64,000 nucleotides of DNA, taken from NCBI RefSeq assembly GCF_015500055.1, contig NZ_CP045492.1:124001-188000 (forward strand), given 5' to 3'. A program made the translations under genes and the position numbers. Position 1 is the first letter of the stretch. The number at the start of each line of letters is the position of its first letter. Of this stretch, positions 44,074 through 52,996 are shown one piece after another. Below the pieces are notes generated by a model, which searched no databases, was not told the DNA's origin, and saw nothing but the letters and a program-made list of their open reading frames with translations. The stretch comes from Mesorhizobium sp. NBSH29. GTDB lineage: Bacteria; Pseudomonadota; Alphaproteobacteria; Rhizobiales; Rhizobiaceae.

Positions 44074-45075
44074 TCAGGCGACGCCGATCCGCAAAAGGTC
44101 GTGGAAATGCACCACGCCAACCGGGCGCTGGTCTTCATCCACGACAATCAGGGCGCTGATATTGTGCTCGTTGAGCAGACCAAGTGCTGCGCTGGCCAGA
44201 GTTTGCGCTTTGACTGTCTTGGGCTGACGGCTCATCAGTTCGTCGACCGTGGCCTCGGCGAGGTTACGGTTAAGATTGCGAGCCAGGTCGCCGTCGGTCA
44301 CGATACCGGCTACCCGGCCATCGGCGTCGACAACGCAGACACATCCCAGGCGCTTTTTTGAAAGCACGGTCACCGCCTCCGGCATCCGGGTTCCAAGCCC
44401 GACCAGCGGCATCTCTTCGCCGCGATGCATGACTTCACTCAAATGGGTCAGGTTGGCGCCCAGTTGGCCGCCTGGGTGCAACGCTCTAAAATGATCCGGC
44501 GTGAACCCGCGGGCTTCCAGAAGCGCGACGGCAATCGCGTCTCCTACAACAAGCTGCATCAAGGTCGAGGTCGTCGGCGCCAGCCCATGCGGGCACGCTT
44601 CAGGCGCACGAGGCAGGTTCAAGACAACGCTCGCCTCGCGTGCCAGCGCAGAGTTTTCGCCGGCCGTAATGGCAATTAGCGGGATGGAAAAGCGCTGCGC
44701 ATAGGCAACGATCCCTTTCAGCTCCAGCGTCTCACCGGACCACGAAAGCGCGATGATCGCATCATCGCGTGCGATCATGCCAAGGTCGCCATGCAGTGCT
44801 TCGACTGGATGGACGAAGAAGGCAGGTGTGCCCGTTGAAGCCAGCGTTGCCGCAAGCTTGGAGCCAATATGGCCGCTTTTACCAACGCCGGTGACGATAA
44901 CACGCCCGCCGATTCCCGAGAGGATCTGCACGGCCTGCGCAAATGGCTCAGCCAAGCCGTTGTCGAGCGCCGCAGCCAGCGCGGTCAGTCCCGCCTGCTC
45001 GGTGTTTACTGTGCGCAGCGCCGAAGCGATTGCCGAACCGGCATCAACCGGCGTCTTGAGATGACCTGCATGCAT
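44074..45075 (-). CDS. kdsD: KpsF/GutQ-type D-arabinose-5-phosphate isomerase
   Basis: Converts ribulose-5-phosphate to arabinose-5-phosphate, the precursor of Kdo in lipopolysaccharide. About 333 residues: a SIS domain (GRVIVTGVGKSGHIGSKLAA, STGTPAFFVHPVEALHGDLG, ALSWSGETLELKGIVAYAQR) and two CBS repeats at the C-terminus (VVDADGRVAGIVTDGDLARN and IVVDEDQRPVGVVHFHDLLR). The length and domain order match KdsD/KpsF. No other Kdo gene is adjacent. It is convergent with the NfeD gene and divergent from the beta-barrel gene. Confidence 0.9.
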   Translation of the reverse strand: MHAGHLKTPVDAGSAIASALRTVNTEQAGLTALAAALDNGLAEPFAQAVQILSGIGGRVIVTGVGKSGHIGSKLAATLASTGTPAFFVHPVEALHGDLGMIARDDAIIALSWSGETLELKGIVAYAQRFSIPLIAITAGENSALAREASVVLNLPRAPEACPHGLAPTTSTLMQLVVGDAIAVALLEARGFTPDHFRALHPGGQLGANLTHLSEVMHRGEEMPLVGLGTRMPEAVTVLSKKRLGCVCVVDADGRVAGIVTDGDLARNLNRNLAEATVDELMSRQPKTVKAQTLASAALGLLNEHNISALIVVDEDQRPVGVVHFHDLLRIGVA

Positions 45076-45221
45076 GGATTGCGATTACCGCTTTCGGCTT
45101 GGCCTGTCCAATGCTGTTTGCCGACGCTACAAAGCGCGTTTTCTCAACGCTCCATTAACCATCCCCATTTACGGTTCCGTAAGCATGGCGCTTGGGCGCC
45201 TTTCGAACCTGTCAGGTGGCA

Positions 45222-46919
45222 ATGTTTCCGGCCCGGCCTCACACGACCAAACGCGCATATGCGCTGCCAGTTCTGGCCCTGCTCGCCGGGGTCTGCGCAG
45301 CCGCATTGATGGCGTATCCGGCGACCGCACAGCAGGCTTCAGGCCGCGTTGACGATCAGGATATGAGCACCGATGCGCTGACCAAGAAGCCGTTGGCCGC
45401 GCGGCGCTCCGCACTGCATCCAGCCTCCGAACTAAAACAAGATCAAATCCAGGGCCACCCCGCCTATCAGGCAATCACCCCCCCGGCAGACGAGCCCGTC
45501 GACGCAGAATCCGACTCTATTTTCCAAGGTATTGATGGCGGCACTGAACCAACCGCCGCCGGCGCGCGGCGCCCTTCGACCGCTCAACGACGCACATCGG
45601 AAGCGCGCGACCGCGCGTCCGGGACAAGTTCGGCTCCGGCCCGCAGAACACCGTCCGAACAAGACGATACCCTCACGACAGGGACCGTGCGCGCCAGAAC
45701 AGTTGATTCTGAAAATGACCTGGCACTCGACAAAGGCGCCGAAAGGGTCGAGGCAATAGAAGGGCTTGATCGCGACGCTGAGGAGAACCCCTACGCTCCA
45801 CTCGGCTTGCGGCTCGGCACCTTTACGGTCACGCCGACGCTTGAGACCGGACTGACCGCCACCTCAAACGCCGATTCCAGCGCCAACGGAAAATCAGCGA
45901 TCCTGTCGGAAACCACGCTGCGTCTGAACGCCGTCTCGGATTGGGTTCGCCATTCCGCCTCGCTGGAGGCCTATGGCACGCTGCGCCAATCCATCTCCGG
46001 CGCCGATCTCGACGAGAAGGAGGCCGGCATCAAAGCTTCCGGCATCTACGAGATCGACAATGAGCTGCGCGCGGTTGGCTCGCTGGGCTATGTGATACGT
46101 CCGGAATCCGCTTCATCTCCGGTCGTTATTGAAGGCACAGCCTCCCGACCGGTTCGCCAGACAGTGACGGCGGGGCTTGGTCTGCAAAAAGATCTTGGCA
46201 AACTTCGGCTGAGTGTCCTGGGCAACGTGGAACGTGATTTCTTCGGCGATGCCGAACTGTCGTCAGGCGGCACGCTCTCGCAACGGGAACGCGATTCTAC
46301 GCTGGCGACCGTCAAACTGCGCGGGGGCTACGAGATCTCGCCAGCGCTGACGCCCTTTGCCGAAGTGGAAATCGGCCGCCGCAACTATGATGAGAAACTG
46401 GACGCTAGCGGTTTTCAACGCTCAGCTGATCGGTTGGGTGCCCGCGCCGGCGTGGCGCTTGATCTGGGTGAAAAATTCGGCGGCGAATTTTCCGCCGGCT
46501 GGCTGCGCGAAGAACTGGATGATGAGCGGCTTGCCGCGATCTCAGGTTTGACGCTGAACGCCGACCTCAAATGGTCGCCGGAGCGCGGCACGACAGTCGG
46601 GCTGGCAGCCAATACCACTGTCGAAGGCACCACAACCGCCGGTGAAAGTGGCTCAGTTCTGCATGCAGCGAAACTCTCGGTAGACCGCGAGCTGCGCGCC
46701 AACCTCACCGCAAACGCCGCTATCGGCGCTTCCTATCGCGATTACGCCAGCACCAACGGCCACGACACCATCCTTTCGGCAGAAGCGGGAGCAACCTACT
46801 GGTTCAACCGCTACATGGGTCTTGTCGGTCGCGCTCGCCACGAGCAGTTGAAGAGCAACCTTCCCGGTCGCGACAGCCAGACCAACAGCGTATTCCTCGG
46901 CGTGAAGCTGCAACGCTAG
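45222..46919 (+). CDS. Outer membrane beta-barrel protein (BBP2-like)
   Basis: About 565 residues. A signal region (LPVLALLAGVCAAALMAYPA, cleavage near ATAQQ) is followed by a charged, disordered linker up to about residue 190. A long barrel with alternating hydrophobic strands then ends in a typical terminal strand (SVFLGVKLQR). The pattern fits the putative beta-barrel porin 2 family of Rhizobiales (GTFTVTPTLETGLTATSNAD). The function of the family is not known; it may take part in export of polysaccharide or be structural. GTCAGGTGGCA precedes the ATG at 45222. A hairpin at 46951-46969 follows its stop. Confidence 0.75.
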   Translation: MFPARPHTTKRAYALPVLALLAGVCAAALMAYPATAQQASGRVDDQDMSTDALTKKPLAARRSALHPASELKQDQIQGHPAYQAITPPADEPVDAESDSIFQGIDGGTEPTAAGARRPSTAQRRTSEARDRASGTSSAPARRTPSEQDDTLTTGTVRARTVDSENDLALDKGAERVEAIEGLDRDAEENPYAPLGLRLGTFTVTPTLETGLTATSNADSSANGKSAILSETTLRLNAVSDWVRHSASLEAYGTLRQSISGADLDEKEAGIKASGIYEIDNELRAVGSLGYVIRPESASSPVVIEGTASRPVRQTVTAGLGLQKDLGKLRLSVLGNVERDFFGDAELSSGGTLSQRERDSTLATVKLRGGYEISPALTPFAEVEIGRRNYDEKLDASGFQRSADRLGARAGVALDLGEKFGGEFSAGWLREELDDERLAAISGLTLNADLKWSPERGTTVGLAANTTVEGTTTAGESGSVLHAAKLSVDRELRANLTANAAIGASYRDYASTNGHDTILSAEAGATYWFNRYMGLVGRARHEQLKSNLPGRDSQTNSVFLGVKLQR

Positions 46920-46950
46920 GCCAATTGCGGCAGGCACTCCCGGCTCCAGG

Positions 46951-46972
46951 CGAACCGCTTAGCGCGGTTCTT
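46951..46972 (+). terminator. Hairpin at the convergent gene end
   Basis: gaaccgc pairs with gcggttc around a short ttagc loop, followed by ttt on the plus strand. It lies after the beta-barrel gene stop and contains the galU stop codon. The T run is short. Confidence 0.4.
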
Positions 46973-47864
46973 TCCTGCGCTCCATCGGCACAACTTCATT
47001 GGCCAGCTTACGGATTGTGTCGGCAACCTTGTCGTGAATATCCGGGCGCGAAAGCGCAAAGGCGACATTTGCCTCGACAAAACCTTCGGGTGAGCCGCAA
47101 TCATAGGTATTGCCGCGAAAGTGGTAGCCGAAAAAATCCTGCTGCGCCTGCAGCGCAAGCATTGCATCAGTGAGCTGGATTTCGCCGCCAGCCCCCTTCT
47201 CCTGCTTCGCCAGAATATCAAAAATCTGCGGCTGGAGAATGTAGCGCCCGTTGATGAAGAGGTTCGAGGGCGCCGTGCCCTGGGCCGGTTTTTCCACCAT
47301 GCCGGTGATCGCAAAGCCGGTGCCCTTTTCCGCGCCCTTGCCGACAATACCGTATTTGTGGCTCTCGGCGGGATCACATTCCTGAACACCGATAACATTG
47401 CCGCCGCTCTGCTGGTAAAGCTCGGTCATCTCTTTCATGCAACTTGTCTCAGCCTGCATGATCATGTCCGGAAGCAGGAGCGCAAACGGCTCATCGCCCA
47501 CCAGATCGCGCGCGCACCACACCGCATGGCCGAGCCCCATGGGAACCTGCTGGCGCGTGAAACTGGTTTCGCCCGGTCCCGGCTGCAGCCGCTGCAACCG
47601 TGCCAGCTGCTCATGCTTTCCACGCTGTTCCAGTGTATTGTAAAGCTCGAACTGCATGTCGAAATGGTCTTCGATGACGGTCTTGTTACGCCCGGTGACG
47701 AAGATGAAATGTTCAATGCCCGCTTCACGAGCCTCATCCACGACATACTGGATTACCGGGCGGTCGACGACTGTCAGCATTTCTTTCGGGATTGCCTTGG
47801 TGGCCGGCAAAAATCGGGTGCCAAGACCGGCCACCGGAAACACTGCCTTGCGAACTTTTTTCAT
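46959..47864 (-). CDS. galU: UTP-glucose-1-phosphate uridylyltransferase
   Basis: Makes UDP-glucose for polysaccharide and envelope synthesis. About 301 residues. [20 protein letters not shown] is the nucleotide-binding start, KAIPKEML carries the catalytic Lys, [12 protein letters not shown] has the metal Asp, and [20 protein letters not shown] is typical of bacterial GalU. The ATG at 47864 gives the usual N-terminus. Its 3' end meets the convergent beta-barrel gene end. The stop codon lies inside a GAACCGC/GCGGTTC hairpin that probably ends the plus-strand transcript. Confidence 0.94.
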   Translation of the reverse strand: MKKVRKAVFPVAGLGTRFLPATKAIPKEMLTVVDRPVIQYVVDEAREAGIEHFIFVTGRNKTVIEDHFDMQFELYNTLEQRGKHEQLARLQRLQPGPGETSFTRQQVPMGLGHAVWCARDLVGDEPFALLLPDMIMQAETSCMKEMTELYQQSGGNVIGVQECDPAESHKYGIVGKGAEKGTGFAITGMVEKPAQGTAPSNLFINGRYILQPQIFDILAKQEKGAGGEIQLTDAMLALQAQQDFFGYHFRGNTYDCGSPEGFVEANVAFALSRPDIHDKVADTIRKLANEVVPMERRKEPR

Positions 47865-48084
47865 CTACCGGTTGCCTCCCCTTTACTATGTTCTCAAATG
47901 CCGCTTGCCGATTGTGGCTGGGACATTTTCACGCCGAAATTGAAGAATATTGAAGACCTCAGTAAATTCGATGTGGACAATTGCATCGCGCTTACATTTT
48001 ATCGTCGAAGCGGCTCCATGGTAAACCAAATCCTAACCGCTTTTACCCAGAATGCCTCTTATTTCGAGATATAAAGAGGGTAGC

Positions 48085-49311
48085 ATGTTCAAACCACGAG
48101 TCAGGAAATTTGCAGGCACGCTGCTGGCAGCGATTGCCTTGTCTGCGAGCGCTGCATTGACTGCAGGACCCGCTTCTGCCGATGCCGGTTTTCGCGAATG
48201 GGTTTCCAGCTTTCGCGCTGTAGCAGCTAAGAACGGCGTGTCCGGATCAACCTATGATCGCGCTTTCCGCGGCGTTACCGAACCGGATCCGGAAGTTTTG
48301 GAAAAAGCCCGCTACCAGCCCGAGTTCAAGGCGCCGGTCTGGGACTATTTCGACAATCGCGTGCACGACCAGTCTATCGCTGTCGGGCGCCAGATGGCGC
48401 GCCAGTGGAAGCCTTGGCTTGACCGCATCGAACAGCGCTTCGGCGTTGACCGCCACATCCTGTTGGCGATCTGGTCGATGGAATCGAACTACGGCGAGGT
48501 CCTCAAGAATGACAAGGTGATGCGTAACGTCGTGCGTTCGCTGGCGACCCTTGGCTATGGCGACAAGCGACGCGCGAAGTTTGCCCGCAGTCAGTTGATT
48601 GCGGCCCTGAAAATCCTTCAGAGCGGTGACATCGATGAGAGCCACCTGACCGGCTCCTGGGCTGGCGCGATGGGTCATACCCAGTTCATCCCCACCAGCT
48701 ATCAGGCCTACGCCGTTGATATGGATGGCAATGGCCGCCGCGACATCTGGGATTCCGTTCCCGACGCCTTGGGAACAGCTGCTAACCTGTTGAAAAAGAA
48801 CGGCTGGCAGAACGGAAAGACCTGGGGCTACGAAGTGAAGCTGCCTGCCGGAAAATTGCCTGCCGGCTCGCTGACACTGTCGCAGTGGGCAGATCTTGGC
48901 GTTGTACGCGCCAATGGCAAGGCATTTCCGCGCGGCAACGAAAAGGCAGAACTCAAGACGCCTGACGGCCGCAACGGCCCTGCCTTCCTGATGACCAAAA
49001 ACTTCTTCATGATCAAGCGCTACAACAATGCCGACCGCTATGCGATTGCTGTCGGCCTGCTGGCCGATGAAATCGCCGGTTATGGTGGCCTGGTTCAGGA
49101 TTGGGGCCGCCCCTTTACCAAGCTCAGCTTCGAAGAACGCCAGGAGTTGCAAAAGCACCTGTCCACCTATGGCTATTATGACGGCAAGCTGGATGGCAAA
49201 ATCGGGCAGGGTTCCGAATCTGCCATCAAGGCGTTCCAGAACGCAGCGGGCTTGACGCAGGACGGCCACCCCAGCAAAGAAGTGCTGAAGGTTCTACGTA
49301 AGCAGCGGTAG
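48085..49311 (+). CDS. Lytic murein transglycosylase, MltB-type, with peptidoglycan-binding domain
   Basis: About 408 residues, exported. Signal peptide (MFKPRVRKFAGTLLAAIALS..., ASADAGF). The catalytic Glu lies in LLAIWSMESNYGEVLKNDKV; GSWAGAMGHTQFIPTSYQAY and AANLLKKNGWQNGKTWGYEV follow the MltB pattern. The C-terminal PG_binding_1 domain reads LSFEERQELQKHLSTYGYYD, ending IKAFQNAAGLTQDGHPSKE. GAGGGTAGC before the ATG at 48085 decides the start. The next gene is an SGNH/DUF459 protein 66 bases downstream, so both may act on the cell wall. Confidence 0.9.
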   Translation: MFKPRVRKFAGTLLAAIALSASAALTAGPASADAGFREWVSSFRAVAAKNGVSGSTYDRAFRGVTEPDPEVLEKARYQPEFKAPVWDYFDNRVHDQSIAVGRQMARQWKPWLDRIEQRFGVDRHILLAIWSMESNYGEVLKNDKVMRNVVRSLATLGYGDKRRAKFARSQLIAALKILQSGDIDESHLTGSWAGAMGHTQFIPTSYQAYAVDMDGNGRRDIWDSVPDALGTAANLLKKNGWQNGKTWGYEVKLPAGKLPAGSLTLSQWADLGVVRANGKAFPRGNEKAELKTPDGRNGPAFLMTKNFFMIKRYNNADRYAIAVGLLADEIAGYGGLVQDWGRPFTKLSFEERQELQKHLSTYGYYDGKLDGKIGQGSESAIKAFQNAAGLTQDGHPSKEVLKVLRKQR

Positions 49312-49342
49312 GCCAATCCCCGCCGCTCCAGGCACGAATGAG

Positions 49343-49364
49343 GCGGTCGCGAGAAAGCGACCGC
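49343..49364 (+). terminator. GC hairpin after the transglycosylase gene
   Basis: gcggtcgc and gcgaccgc form an eight-bp perfect stem around gagaaa, 31 bases after the stop. Only TT follows, so it may be weak or act as an mRNA-stability element before the next gene. Confidence 0.4.
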
Positions 49365-49377
49365 TTGGGCGGAGGCG

Positions 49378-50703
49378 GTGTTGATTTCAAATACTTATAT
49401 CTTTGCTGCTTATCGTCGGCTCACCATCTCGTGCCTCGCGCTGGCACTTGCTCTGCCCTTTGCAGCCTCCTTCACACCCGAAGCCCTTGCCCAAGATAGC
49501 GGACAGCCGCGCCGCACCTTCCTGCAACGCCTGCTTTTTGGCGATGACAAACCTGAGCAGCCGCGCCAATTGCAGCGTGCCAAGCCACGGCAGAAGCCAC
49601 AGAAGAGCCGCACCCGTCGACAGCGCGACCCCGAACCCACTTCACGCCGTACCCCTGCCGCGAAACGCGCCGACACCCCAATCCGCGCACCAGCACATCA
49701 GGGTGGCTCTGCGGCTCTGGAATCTGCCGTCGAGAAGCGCGAAGATGCGCGCAAGGTCGTGGTGGTCGGCGACTTTCTGGGCTCCGGCCTGGCCGAGGGA
49801 CTGATCGATGCCTATGCCGGCGACGACACGATCGTGATCCTCGACCGCACCAATGGCTCATCGGGTCTGGTACGCGAGGATCATTACAACTGGCCGACAG
49901 AACTTGTCACCATCATCGAGGCCGAAAAACCGGCAGCCGTGGTGGCGATGATAGGATCAAACGACCGCCAGCAAATGGCGACCAATACTGATCGCCTGGA
50001 AAAGTTTTCCGACGCCTGGACCACCGAATATGAAAGGCGTGCAAACGCCTTTGCCAAGGCCGCGCGCAGCACAAATGCGCCGCTGATCTGGGTCGGCATG
50101 CCAGCCTTCAAATCATCCAGCATGACCTCTGACATGTTGACATTGAACGATATTTTCGCGCGCACGGCCACGACAGCAAAAGCTGAATTCGTCGATATCT
50201 GGGACGGTTTCGTCGATGAAAACGGCGTGTTTGTCTTTTCCGGCCCAGACATGAACGGCCAGCCTGTGCGCCTACGTGGCTCAGACGGAATCAACCTCAC
50301 CCAGGCGGCACGCCGCAAGGTTGCATTCTATGTTGAAAAGCCGCTCAACAAGCTTTTGGGCAATGCCGCAACGGAGGCAAAACCGGGCGCTCCATACGCA
50401 CCCGCAGGGCTTGGCGCACCTGCCGTGGTCCCTGATATTATGGCGCCCGACCTGCCACCCAAAAAGATCGAGCGGACACCTCCCATGGCACTGAACGACC
50501 CGGACCTGGATGGCGGTAGCGAACTCTTGGGTGCAGTAGTAACGCAGACCTCGGCGGCATCAGGACAGTCCCGACGCATCGTGTTGGAAGGCATCGGCGC
50601 GTCGCCTCCCGCAGGCCGCGCGGATGATTTTTCAGCCTCCGCATTGCGCGATCCGTCGCCACTGCAAAGCGCAGCGGAGCCAACCGCTGGTACCGAAAAC
50701 TAG
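49378..50703 (+). CDS. DUF459 SGNH/GDSL-fold hydrolase-like protein
   Basis: About 441 residues. A hydrophobic N-terminal segment (LTISCLALALALPFAASFTP) looks like a signal peptide. A basic linker (PRQLQRAKPRQKPQKSRTRR) is followed by the DUF459 domain: KVVVVGDFLGSGLAEGLIDA holds the Ser-containing block I position, GSNDRQQM block III, and a later Asp/His area (VRLRGSDGINLTQAA). The family is related to SGNH esterases and occurs in rhizobial genomes near cell-wall genes. The C-terminus is Pro-rich. GTG 49378 or TTG 49381 is the start, with GGAGG close upstream. Confidence 0.82.
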   Translation: MLISNTYIFAAYRRLTISCLALALALPFAASFTPEALAQDSGQPRRTFLQRLLFGDDKPEQPRQLQRAKPRQKPQKSRTRRQRDPEPTSRRTPAAKRADTPIRAPAHQGGSAALESAVEKREDARKVVVVGDFLGSGLAEGLIDAYAGDDTIVILDRTNGSSGLVREDHYNWPTELVTIIEAEKPAAVVAMIGSNDRQQMATNTDRLEKFSDAWTTEYERRANAFAKAARSTNAPLIWVGMPAFKSSSMTSDMLTLNDIFARTATTAKAEFVDIWDGFVDENGVFVFSGPDMNGQPVRLRGSDGINLTQAARRKVAFYVEKPLNKLLGNAATEAKPGAPYAPAGLGAPAVVPDIMAPDLPPKKIERTPPMALNDPDLDGGSELLGAVVTQTSAASGQSRRIVLEGIGASPPAGRADDFSASALRDPSPLQSAAEPTAGTEN

Positions 50704-50751
50704 CCGGAAGAGTTGGGTACAGTTGGCATTTGAAGGTCGACCATTTACGTC

Positions 50752-52206
50752 CTACCGCGGCAGCACCGACGACCCCATCAGCATCGTGTCGATGGACTGC
50801 GCAGCCTGACGCCCCTCACGGATCGCCCATACAACGAGTGACTGACCCCGCCTCACGTCGCCAGCGGCATAAAGCCGGTCGACGCTGGTTCTGTAGTCGC
50901 GCTCGTTGGCACCGACATTGGTCGAGCGGCGGTTGTCTGTTGACACGTTCATCGACCCTTCCAGTTCGCTGATCACACCAGCGTTGAGAGGACCGGCAAA
51001 GCCGATGGCGATGAAGCCAAGGTCTGCTCGGATGACGAATTCGGTGCCCGCGATAGGCTTGCGCTTGTCGTCGACCTCGCAGCAACGCACGCCAACCAAC
51101 TCACCCTCTTCACCGATGAACTCCAGCGTGGCGACCTGAAACTCGCGTTCGGCACCCTCTGCCTGGCTGGATGAAGTGCGCATTTTGGTCGCCCAATAGG
51201 GCCAGACAGTCAGCTTGTCTTCCTTCTCGGGCGGCTGCGGGCGAATGTCGAGTTGGGTGACGCGCACAGCGCCCTGACGAAACGCCGTACCAACGCAATC
51301 TGATGCCGTATCGCCGCCGCCAACCACAACAACATGCTTGCCGCCGGCATGGATTTCTTCTGACGCCCACGCGACTGACTGGATATCCTCGCCACCAACA
51401 CGCTTGTTCTGCTGAACGAGATACGGCATCGCATCATGCACGCCATGCAATTCTGCACCCGGAATACCGGCTGGCCGTGGCGTTTCGGAGCCACCACAAT
51501 AAAGCACCGCATCATGCTCCGCCAAAAGCTCGGCGACAGGCATATCGACACCAACATTGACGCCGTAATGGAAAGTCACGCCCTCGCCCTGCATCTGCTC
51601 GACGCGGCGGTCAATATAGTGCTTTTCCATTTTGAAATCGGGAATGCCATAGCGCATCAACCCGCCAGCCTTGGCCTCGCGTTCATACAAATGAACATCA
51701 TGCCCAACGCGGCCAAGCTGCTGTGCCGCCGCCATGCCGGCCGGACCAGAGCCGATAATGGCGACTTTCTTGCCCGTCTTTTTCTCAGCCGGATAGGGAC
51801 GGATATGCCCGTTCTCATACGCCTTGTCGGCCAGCGCCTGCTCGATGGTCTTGATGGCGACCGGTACGTCTTCAAGGTTCAGCGTGCACGCTTCCTCGCA
51901 AGGCGCCGGGCACACGCGGCCGGTGAATTCGGGAAAATTATTCGTTGAATGCAAATTGCGGATCGCATTGTCCCAATCACCGCTATAGACGAGATCGTTC
52001 CAATCAGGGATCTGATTGTGGACCGGGCAACCGGTCGGCCCGTGGCAATAGGGAATGCCGCAATCCATGCAGCGCGCGGCCTGTTTCTCGACCTCTTTGT
52101 TGGACATGGGCAGCGTGAATTCGCGGAAATGGCGAATACGATCAGACGCTGGCTGGTACTTGTGCACCTGCCGGTCAATTTCGAGAAACCCTGTTACCTT
52201 ACCCAT
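50752..52206 (-). CDS. gltD: Glutamate synthase (NADPH) small subunit
   Basis: Transfers electrons from NADPH to the large subunit for glutamate formation. About 484 residues. N-terminal cysteines for the iron-sulfur clusters occur in CMDCGIPYCHGPTGCPVHN and CPAPCEEACTLN. Two dinucleotide-binding folds follow (VAIIGSGPAGMAAAQQLGR and VVVVGGGDTASDCVGTAF). The ATG at 52206 gives MGKVTGFLEIDR, the family N-terminus. It is on the same strand as gltB but separated from it by the vapBC module. Confidence 0.94.
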   Translation of the reverse strand: MGKVTGFLEIDRQVHKYQPASDRIRHFREFTLPMSNKEVEKQAARCMDCGIPYCHGPTGCPVHNQIPDWNDLVYSGDWDNAIRNLHSTNNFPEFTGRVCPAPCEEACTLNLEDVPVAIKTIEQALADKAYENGHIRPYPAEKKTGKKVAIIGSGPAGMAAAQQLGRVGHDVHLYEREAKAGGLMRYGIPDFKMEKHYIDRRVEQMQGEGVTFHYGVNVGVDMPVAELLAEHDAVLYCGGSETPRPAGIPGAELHGVHDAMPYLVQQNKRVGGEDIQSVAWASEEIHAGGKHVVVVGGGDTASDCVGTAFRQGAVRVTQLDIRPQPPEKEDKLTVWPYWATKMRTSSSQAEGAEREFQVATLEFIGEEGELVGVRCCEVDDKRKPIAGTEFVIRADLGFIAIGFAGPLNAGVISELEGSMNVSTDNRRSTNVGANERDYRTSVDRLYAAGDVRRGQSLVVWAIREGRQAAQSIDTMLMGSSVLPR

Positions 52207-52260
52207 GAATTCCAACACCCGGTTCAATCATTTTGTGCTTCGACTTGCGGCCCGCAAGCA

Positions 52261-52662
52261 TCAGTTCTTCCAGTTCTCAACCTTCAAATCCGGCACTTGT
52301 GAAAAATGCCTGACATTTGCCGTAACGATGGTCGCATCGGTAGCAAGAGCATGCGCAGCAATCAGCATGTCCATCGCACCGATCGGCTTGCCCCTCTCCT
52401 CCAGTGCACTTCTCATGTCGGCATAGACATGATCGAACGGCGTCTCCCAACTTTCGATCACGAGATTCTCAAAGAACATCTCGTAGGCTGCCTTGAGCCG
52501 CTTTGACGAAATCTTCGTGTAACCGTAGCGCAGTTCTGACACGACGAGGATGCTCGTCACAATGGAAGCCCGCAGCGCCTCCTGCCTAATCTTCGCTGCC
52601 ACCTGCCCGGTCGGTAGATTGATGACATCCGAGATGATGTTCGTGTCCAGCAGATACCTCAT
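52261..52662 (-). CDS. vapC: PIN-domain toxin VapC
   Basis: About 133 residues of the PIN nuclease fold. The acidic residues are in [32 protein letters not shown] and [11 protein letters not shown]. VapC proteins cleave RNA, often tRNA. The start overlaps the VapB stop as ATGA. It ends 54 bases before gltD and is transcribed in the same direction. The neighbouring antitoxin and the palindrome upstream complete a classical module. Confidence 0.92.
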   Translation of the reverse strand: MRYLLDTNIISDVINLPTGQVAAKIRQEALRASIVTSILVVSELRYGYTKISSKRLKAAYEMFFENLVIESWETPFDHVYADMRSALEERGKPIGAMDMLIAAHALATDATIVTANVRHFSQVPDLKVENWKN

Positions 52663-52931
52663 CCTTTATCTTCCAGATCGACAGGCTCCGGGGGAAAATC
52701 TTCTATCTCAGGCATCTGCTCGTCGAACGGGGGCTGCTGAGCCAGCCAATCCAGCACGTCGACCAAAGACTTCTGGGAGGGCTTCGGCTCAAGTCTCAGC
52801 GCCCCATCCTCACCCCTGCTGACCAAAACCTCGTCTCCTTCGAACTCGAACTCCTTGGGTATTCTCACAGCCTGGCTACGTCCGTTTCGAAACAGGCTTG
52901 CCGTTCGAGTGTTCTTTTCATGAGTATTCAT
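52659..52931 (-). CDS. vapB: VapB-type antitoxin (AbrB/SpoVT fold)
   Basis: About 90 residues. The N-terminal part [20 protein letters not shown] is the AbrB-type swapped-hairpin DNA-binding domain; the acidic, Pro-rich C-terminus ([20 protein letters not shown]) is the toxin-binding tail. GGAGGTTGCC before the ATG at 52931 decides the start. It is coupled to vapC by an ATGA overlap. The operator candidate lies just upstream, so autoregulation is likely by family. Confidence 0.9.
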   Translation of the reverse strand: MNTHEKNTRTASLFRNGRSQAVRIPKEFEFEGDEVLVSRGEDGALRLEPKPSQKSLVDVLDWLAQQPPFDEQMPEIEDFPPEPVDLEDKG

Positions 52932-52943
52932 GGCAACCTCCAT

Positions 52944-52973
52944 GTTTGGCATATGACAAAGCATATGCCAAAC
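52944..52973. promoter_or_regulatory. 12-bp inverted repeat, likely VapBC operator
   Basis: gtttggcatatg (52944-52955) and catatgccaaac (52962-52973) are perfect inverted arms around acaaag. The element lies 13 bases upstream of the vapB ATG and after the gltB stop. VapBC operators are commonly palindromic and bound by the toxin-antitoxin complex. Confidence 0.75.
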
Positions 52974-52996
52974 TCACCATCCCCGCAATAACAGTG

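Noticed and set aside
46916-47398. 160-residue minus-strand frame overlapping galU
   Set aside because: Another frame of the galU strand and region; galU is clearly the real gene.
48247-49269. 340-residue minus-strand frame
   Set aside because: Antisense to the transglycosylase gene, with no start signal or family motif.
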